This document shows positions 58,714 to 64,000 of a stretch of 64,000 bases of DNA, in pieces. The position numbers and the translations under genes are program-made. The notes beneath the pieces are model-generated. The model was not told where the DNA came from and searched no databases. It was given only the letters and a program-made list of their open reading frames with translations. Each line of letters starts with the position of its first letter. Position 1 is the first letter of the stretch. The DNA is from Andalucia godoyi (taxonomy: Eukaryota; Discoba; Jakobea; Jakobida; Andaluciidae): contig VRVR01000027.1 in NCBI GenBank assembly GCA_009859145.1, positions 62,001-126,000 on the forward strand, written 5' to 3'.

Positions 58714-60000
58714 ATGGCTCAAAACCAACACGCCCGACAAACAGTGTTTGTAAGGGTAGACAATTCGTTCGTCCGTGACCTGCAGCTGGAAGTTGGATGT
58801 TTGAAAATTCAAACTGCAGCGATCTATCTTGCTGACAATGCTCTTCCAATCATCGTGAAGCCTACAAACCGACGTAGACTTCCTGTCGGGGTAGCATGCA
58901 TGGAGTGCAGAAGGACTCATACGGCGTGTTGTGCAGAACGGCCATGCAGAACGTGCGTTCTCCGTCGTGTTGAGTGTGTCGATCACCCACTCAAGACCCA
59001 GTCGGGAAAGAAACGAGGCCGTCCTTTTGCATCGATGTCGTCAAATAAGGTCTTTTGGAGTGATTGGACTCAGAGAACTTCCAATGATTCTATTTGTTTA
59101 AGCTCATCTGCGACATCATTCAACACGAAGGCGAGTGCTTCAGAGAATCGACTGGAAACTCTACCCACAATCCTTCATTCTCAAGATGAAAGGTCTCCAG
59201 AATCGAAGATCGTCGCCGCATCCACAATCGCAGACCGTGAAGCCGTTGTGCATTCTTTCGTCGATCTCATTCCTTGCGAATTGCATCGGTTGTCGAGGAT
59301 TCCTGGAAGGAAGTTCCCTGCAGTGCTTCCTCATTTGTCGAACCACGACCAGAACGTCGCGAGCCGCATGATCGCTACCCTTGGCGATATTTGTCAGAAA
59401 TGTTGTGCATTTCGCGATGAGCATTTGTCCTCGACAGATAGTTTGTCTTCAGTTACAGTATCCAGCACTTCATCCAGTTTGACAGGGCGTCCTGCGCACG
59501 AAGCGGAGGGTTCCATGAAAAACGCGATGGGGGAGGTGTGTACCCGACTCTTGCGATCTCTTGCTTTTCAATCTTTGCAGTCTCAGGTCGAGAACAACTT
59601 TGAAGATGCTGCAACACATTCTCATCCCGGACTAGTCATTGTTACGGACAGGAACGGTTCTGTGATCTGGGCGTCAAAACACGTTGAATATTGGAGCGGT
59701 AAATCGGTTTCGGCCGTTCTCCATCAGCTCATGCCGCTTGCATCGAGCATTCCGGATAATCGAATGGATGACTATTTCCTATCTTGGTTCACTTCTGTGA
59801 ACGATCCCTTTGTGATCCTTCAGCGGTCGGTGGACGTCAGTTTGCGAGGCGAAGTGCTGCATTCTGCCACTCTCTTCATTCGCGATACGAATCGGATAGC
59901 GCAGTTCCTTGTCGTTTGTTATGTTCCGGTGCGCGATGTGAGCATCTGGAATTCTCATCGAATAGCACGTGCCGAAGATTCCTATCATGGCGACCCATAA
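58714..60000 (+). CDS. Zn2Cys6-PAS transcription regulator 2 (AcuK/ERT1-like)
   Basis: 428 aa from ATG. The zinc cluster lies at about residues 60-90 with C-x2-C-x6-C-x5-C-x2-C-x6-C (ACMECRRTHTACCAERPC, then TCVLRRVEC), the short-loop spacing of the AcuK/ERT1/RDS2 group. A basic AT-hook-like KKRGRPF follows. After a Ser-rich middle, residues about 305-420 form a PAS domain (HPGLVIVTDRNGSVIWASK at its start). Those fungal factors switch on gluconeogenic genes; here the target genes are unknown. A downstream plus-strand frame at 60108-60305, preceded by the acceptor-like TTGCTGACACAG, could be a further exon, so the C-terminus is not final. Confidence 0.88.
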   Translation: MAQNQHARQTVFVRVDNSFVRDLQLEVGCLKIQTAAIYLADNALPIIVKPTNRRRLPVGVACMECRRTHTACCAERPCRTCVLRRVECVDHPLKTQSGKKRGRPFASMSSNKVFWSDWTQRTSNDSICLSSSATSFNTKASASENRLETLPTILHSQDERSPESKIVAASTIADREAVVHSFVDLIPCELHRLSRIPGRKFPAVLPHLSNHDQNVASRMIATLGDICQKCCAFRDEHLSSTDSLSSVTVSSTSSSLTGRPAHEAEGSMKNAMGEVCTRLLRSLAFQSLQSQVENNFEDAATHSHPGLVIVTDRNGSVIWASKHVEYWSGKSVSAVLHQLMPLASSIPDNRMDDYFLSWFTSVNDPFVILQRSVDVSLRGEVLHSATLFIRDTNRIAQFLVVCYVPVRDVSIWNSHRIARAEDSYHGDP

Positions 60001-60496
60001 GATCTAGTTCCAGGTTGCGCCTCTTTTTTTATGTACTACCACTTTTGAATGAATGTTTGTGATCGACTCTCCATTTTCCTTGAAATTCTGCGTTGTTGCT
60101 GACACAGAGTGAAGTGGCAAAACTCCCCGTTTCACATCTGAACTTCTCAGATGGAATATTGACCTACGTGCTCGCAATTTCTACGTCGACGACGTCGAAC
60201 ACAAAGAAATATCCCGACCGTCGTTCCTCGAAGGATGTTGACGATGTTCTGGATCTGCCAGAGATGGACGAAGGGCTGTTCCTCTGGTACAGTACGTTTG
60301 ATTAAGAAGCCAATCGATTTCGTATCCTCAATATCCCTTGGTTTCGTTGACTAACTAAATGAAGGAATCAAAACGGGCTCGAAGTTTAATACACGAAAGC
60401 GGCAGGAAACATAACTCAACATCGAACGAAGAAAACAGCCTAAGGTGAGCAGCGCGCAAAGCGACAATTTTTATGCGTTCACACAAGCGGTCTCAT

Positions 60497-62050
60497 TTAG
60501 AACTCCTCCGGTTTCAAGAACTTGCAAGTGTCGAAAACGGAACAGGACTCGCAAGAGAACAGGTTTTGGGCAGCTTCTCGGTCAGAAGCGGCTGCCTCTG
60601 GCTTACCCAATCCATCGTATACCACCGCTCGGCGTTCATACAGATTCCGTACCGGACCGTTGAGTTTTTGAATCGAAACCTCTTCAATGGCACGATTCCA
60701 GTCTTCGATTGCCAATTCGTAACGAGACTGTTCCATCAGGAGTTCGGCGCGCTGTTTTCTCCACTCAACATTCGCTGAGTCTAAGTCGATGGCGGAAGAC
60801 ACATCTTGAATCGCAGCCTCCCAATTGTTCATCAACCGATGAAGAAGGGATCGATTAGCATATGCATCAACGAAATTGGCGTCCAGAGAAATCGCGGCAT
60901 CGTAATCTTGCATTGCAAACTCATATTTGCTTAATTTCACATACAGCACACCGCGATTGTTCAACGCAACTGATGTATGCGTGTCATTCAGCACGATTGC
61001 TTGGGAATAGTCACCAATGGCGTCTTCCACTCTCTGCACCCGCTCAAGCAGCCGAGCCCGACGGATGAAGAAAAGAGCCACTGGCGGGGATCGTTGCACA
61101 GCTTCCGTGACTGCCGCAATCGCCGCCTGCAATTGTCCATAGTGCTCGAGCAAAAATGAGCGACGAAAGAGGAACAGGGGATCAAGAAACAGTTCCGATG
61201 AACTGGCATTCGCATTCGCATATTCTTCAATCTGTTCGCAGTCGGATTGAGCAGCTTTCCACTTCTTCATCTGGATGCACAACGCAACTCTTGTGGCGTA
61301 CAAATGACAGGGAAAGCCTCCCCTCTGTCCGTTGCGCAACGCTTTCGATATTGCGATGGAATTCGCATTGACGGCATTCGTCACATCCCCGAGTCCTTGG
61401 AATGCAACTGCAGCGCACTCGAGCATGAGAGCCGGTAATTCATGTATGTCCACCTCTTCCCACTTCCGTCCATCACACACCAAAATCAACGCATCTTCGT
61501 AATTGGATAATAGGAGCAGCGTGATGATCCTCAAATACGACGCTCCAAACATCACATCACGAGCAGGGGAAGACACTCCTGATGGAAGCAAGCCATGTGC
61601 GGAAGAACTAGAATGGTGTTTGGTCGTCGAAGATTGTGTTTCGACGAGAGGAGCATCGGAATGCACAGGCGTCATCACGGATGTGTTCTTCGGTTCATAC
61701 GACAGGAGTGGAGAACGGAGAAAATGGTGCAAGAAGGAAATGTCATCGCCAGACGGTTTGCATCCCAATGACGATGCTCGCACAAGAATGACAGCAAGTC
61801 TAGCAGCATTCACAGAAGGTGCGCATCGTAGAATTGGCCCATCAGCCGATGACGACATTGAGACGTCTGAAGGGGAGATCGTCTCTTCGAGTGTCTTGAT
61901 CAAATCGCGAACCGGAGTCTGCCAGGCATAGTACTGACAGAGAACCAGAAATGCTGCCTGAAAAGTTTCGTGTTCCATAGACTGCAATAACGATGAAGCA
62001 GCACAAAAGTCTCCAGCAAGAAACAATTGCGATGCCAGTTCCGAGGTCAT
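60497..62050 (-). CDS. Tetratricopeptide repeat protein
   Basis: 517 aa from ATG. The N-terminal half has helical segments typical of degenerate repeats (LASQLFLAGDFCAASSLL) and a Ser-rich insert near 140-170. Residues about 290-500 contain at least five clear TPR units with the usual W-L-G-Y-A-F-A-P-type spacing (LNNRGVLYVKLSKYEFAMQD and AYANRSLLHRLMNNWEAAIQ). TPR arrays bind partner proteins; no catalytic domain is present. A co-chaperone or trafficking scaffold role is possible but not shown. Lies upstream in the same orientation as an unknown gene, with 467 bp between them. Confidence 0.88.
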   Translation of the reverse strand: MTSELASQLFLAGDFCAASSLLQSMEHETFQAAFLVLCQYYAWQTPVRDLIKTLEETISPSDVSMSSSADGPILRCAPSVNAARLAVILVRASSLGCKPSGDDISFLHHFLRSPLLSYEPKNTSVMTPVHSDAPLVETQSSTTKHHSSSSAHGLLPSGVSSPARDVMFGASYLRIITLLLLSNYEDALILVCDGRKWEEVDIHELPALMLECAAVAFQGLGDVTNAVNANSIAISKALRNGQRGGFPCHLYATRVALCIQMKKWKAAQSDCEQIEEYANANASSSELFLDPLFLFRRSFLLEHYGQLQAAIAAVTEAVQRSPPVALFFIRRARLLERVQRVEDAIGDYSQAIVLNDTHTSVALNNRGVLYVKLSKYEFAMQDYDAAISLDANFVDAYANRSLLHRLMNNWEAAIQDVSSAIDLDSANVEWRKQRAELLMEQSRYELAIEDWNRAIEEVSIQKLNGPVRNLYERRAVVYDGLGKPEAAASDREAAQNLFSCESCSVFDTCKFLKPEEF

Positions 62051-62516
62051 TTGCCAGAACAGGGTCTTCGTCGTTTTCGTCGTTGTTCAATAGAACAATA
62101 GAACAAGCAGTGAATAGAAGTGATGAAGACAGAACCGAAACCCAATACGAGATTCGTCTTTGAAATGTCACAAAAAGTGAGAGAACGAACTTCTGCTTTT
62201 CCAGAGGTGCTGAACTCTCTCAGTGCAGAGCAGAAGGATAATCAACTTGGAAAAGCGGAGTTGCGATGTTTTCGAGGACAAAAACGCGAAATGTGCAACG
62301 TGCTTTGAAAGGAAACTCGAGCCGTTGGAGCTCGTCGGCCTACCAAATCGAGCACAGTGGACATTCAGCTGGTCATACTCTTTGAAGACACTGCTCCGTC
62401 AGTTTTTTGATTGTCCTATCCGAAGTTTAGACCACCTTTCAACAAGTTCCAACAGAACACTTTAATGGTACAGTATGAAAAGTTGTTTGGCAGGCTTTCG
62501 TTTGCAAGCTCCGAGA
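62051..62516. other. Intergenic, promoter side of the TPR gene
   Basis: Spacer between two minus-strand genes. It contains only short frames without domains. Confidence 0.5.
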
Positions 62517-63992
62517 TCAACGAGCGGCGCTGAACACACGCTTGGACCAAGGTAATTCATCGTCGTTTTCGTCATTCGCACTATCTGCTCCATCCGTTGC
62601 TGCCGTTTCGCGATCTCGTTTCACTCGCACATTTGTAACGAGCATTGATGAGAACCAATGCTTCCGCTTCTTCGACTTGACAGACATAACGGGCGATACG
62701 GAGTTCCACTCAGCAACTCGTGCTCTGTGCGCACTCAGACCATGAATAGAAAGCCGCAGTCGAAATGGAGTGCGCATCCCAATGTTGATAAATGAAAGCA
62801 ACGTAGGCTGAAACCTGTCCGTTCTTCCAATCCACGTTGACGTCTCCTTTCGCTTCAGATGAAAAGGACCTCCGCAAGTGAACCGAAGTCCCTCTTCCAT
62901 GACGTCAGTTGAAACTTCATGACCAACTAGCGACAGCTCCATCTCATAACCGCAAATCGTTGTAAGGTCCAACTCGTTCAAAGCTGGCAATTCAAAAGGA
63001 TTCAATTCCATTCGCAACTGCATAGTGTACATTGACGTTTTGTACCACTCCGCATCTTCCGGCTGATTTTTCGATACCGCGGATGTCCAGTTGTGGAAAG
63101 ACGTACGTCCCGTCTTGGTCTGTACCGACCAACCACACAAGCCAGGAATCGCTGGAATAGACCAATCCAACGCAGGATCTAAAAAGTCAAACTCGTTGGT
63201 ATTTTCGGTAGCGTCACGTGTTGATGGAATCTTTTCTGGTTGGGTGTGCGGCGACCCAGCTGTACTTGAATGTGAACTACTCGATGACGAACCAGACGGT
63301 CCATTGCTCATCGAAAACATTCCGGGGTTGGCTATCGATTCCCCACTATATGCAGAGGCAATCGCCATGACATCCGACGCGGATAAAGAAACGAAGTGAG
63401 GAATTGAAACGGGAGGTGGAAGAATCGTAGTTTGATTCACTGCAGACGCGCTGATACAAGAGACTGGGACGCGACCCATTTCAAGAGTTCCCAGCCGTGG
63501 TTGCTGCGGTCGCAAAGGTTTGATAGGAGTATCTGGCGGAGTTGATACTTTGCAAGCTGCATCGTTCGAATTTGCGAGCAGTGGAAACATCGGCATTCGA
63601 TGGCTTCCTGCTTCAGGGTGCGCGGCAGTCATTCCAGCACCATCGAAATCGACTCCATGAAATGCATTGACAAACGAATGTTCAACCTCGGGATTTGCAG
63701 TTTGTGCTGCAAATTTGTACAAGACGTTCGTTAAGAGAGTTGGTGATGAGTCGTATTGAGTGGAACAATCCGAGGGAGAGACGATGAAATCATCGGGAAG
63801 AAGAGTTGGAATCAAGGTTTGATCAACCCTCATGCCACCAACATTGAAATTGCTGTTCACATTCTGTCTCTGCAAGAGTTGCTCAACTCCGGAGTGATCG
63901 CCATGATGGAGGATGCGAAGCCGGATGAGCAGGTCTTGAAAGGCGCTGCAGCTTCCGATATCCGAGAGGGTGTTTTGAAGACCGTTTTGCAT
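62517..63992 (-). CDS. Hypothetical protein, 491 aa
   Basis: ATG 63992 lies eight bases from the window edge, so the start could be further out. The first 270 residues are polar and low in complexity, with a Ser run (SSSSSSHSS) and PP/TP motifs. A globular part at about 285-450 has several conserved-looking Trp and Cys (GLCGWSVQTKTGRTSFHNW, GYEMELSLVGHEV) and reads like a beta-rich domain. The end is basic then acidic (KSKKRKHWFSS, DENDDELPWSKR), suggesting a nuclear protein. I do not recognise the family. Confidence 0.75.
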   Translation of the reverse strand: MQNGLQNTLSDIGSCSAFQDLLIRLRILHHGDHSGVEQLLQRQNVNSNFNVGGMRVDQTLIPTLLPDDFIVSPSDCSTQYDSSPTLLTNVLYKFAAQTANPEVEHSFVNAFHGVDFDGAGMTAAHPEAGSHRMPMFPLLANSNDAACKVSTPPDTPIKPLRPQQPRLGTLEMGRVPVSCISASAVNQTTILPPPVSIPHFVSLSASDVMAIASAYSGESIANPGMFSMSNGPSGSSSSSSHSSTAGSPHTQPEKIPSTRDATENTNEFDFLDPALDWSIPAIPGLCGWSVQTKTGRTSFHNWTSAVSKNQPEDAEWYKTSMYTMQLRMELNPFELPALNELDLTTICGYEMELSLVGHEVSTDVMEEGLRFTCGGPFHLKRKETSTWIGRTDRFQPTLLSFINIGMRTPFRLRLSIHGLSAHRARVAEWNSVSPVMSVKSKKRKHWFSSMLVTNVRVKRDRETAATDGADSANDENDDELPWSKRVFSAAR

Positions 63993-64000
63993 GCTGTTCA

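Noticed and set aside
1-64000. CRISPR arrays, rRNA genes, bacterial operon signals
   Set aside because: No spaced direct repeats, no rRNA-like sequence and eukaryotic gene content throughout.

Overview
This is nuclear DNA from a eukaryote with few introns. Most proteins are encoded by single open frames of 0.3-3.8 kb with spacers of a few hundred bases, and gene types are eukaryotic: a DHHC palmitoyltransferase, a P4-ATPase flippase, an ABCG half-transporter with a Cys-rich N-terminus, Zn2Cys6-PAS regulators and a GCC2/GCC3-type surface protein. hAT-like and P-like DNA transposons are also present. Zn2Cys6 proteins together with an ABCG24/28-like transporter and intron-poor genes would fit a unicellular alga, for example a red alga. 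That placement is an inference at low confidence. One 66-base N gap (50915-50980) shows this is a scaffold. Several computed frames open on TTG or GTG, so starts were moved to the first sensible ATG where one exists.

Layout. 1-4.2 kb: decayed hAT transposase and a short tandem repeat. 4.5-8.0 kb: P4-ATPase. 8-11.2 kb: unresolved sequence, a hypothetical gene and a polytopic membrane protein. 11.2-33 kb: a copper-handling neighbourhood. It holds two Cys-rich four-helix-bundle (DUF326/Csp-like) proteins, a Ctr-type copper importer placed divergently from one of them, one complete P1B copper ATPase and three decayed copies of that ATPase. Interspersed are a SPRY-like membrane protein, a Cys-rich TM2-like protein, a DHHC enzyme, an MFS transporter and a METTL7-like methyltransferase. 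33.4-34.2 kb: Zn2Cys6-PAS regulator. 35.4-42.7 kb: a structurally complete 7.28-kb DNA transposon with 43-bp perfect terminal inverted repeats, an 8-bp target duplication and three large minus-strand frames, one of which is a P-superfamily transposase. 42.8-51 kb: small membrane protein, ABCG transporter and a large repeat-rich surface protein. 51.4-53.2 kb: short acidic frame and a frameshifted duplicate of the SPRY-like gene. 53.8-57.1 kb: P2-type cation ATPase. 57.6-64 kb: small mitochondrial-like protein, second Zn2Cys6-PAS regulator, TPR protein and an unknown protein.

How parts may work together. Ctr would import Cu(I), the Csp-like proteins could buffer it through many Cys thiols, and the P1B ATPase would pump it out or into the secretory path. 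A near-palindrome of the form TCGGAaYTCCGA (CGG-N4-CCG) recurs six times. It lies 82-152 bp upstream of five gene starts: Ctr, the intact Cu-ATPase, one Cu-ATPase relic, the ABCG transporter and the membrane protein at 10.4 kb. It also lies next to a second relic. CGG-N4-CCG is the kind of site Zn2Cys6 proteins recognise, and two such proteins are encoded here. A shared regulon is therefore a testable idea, not a demonstrated fact.
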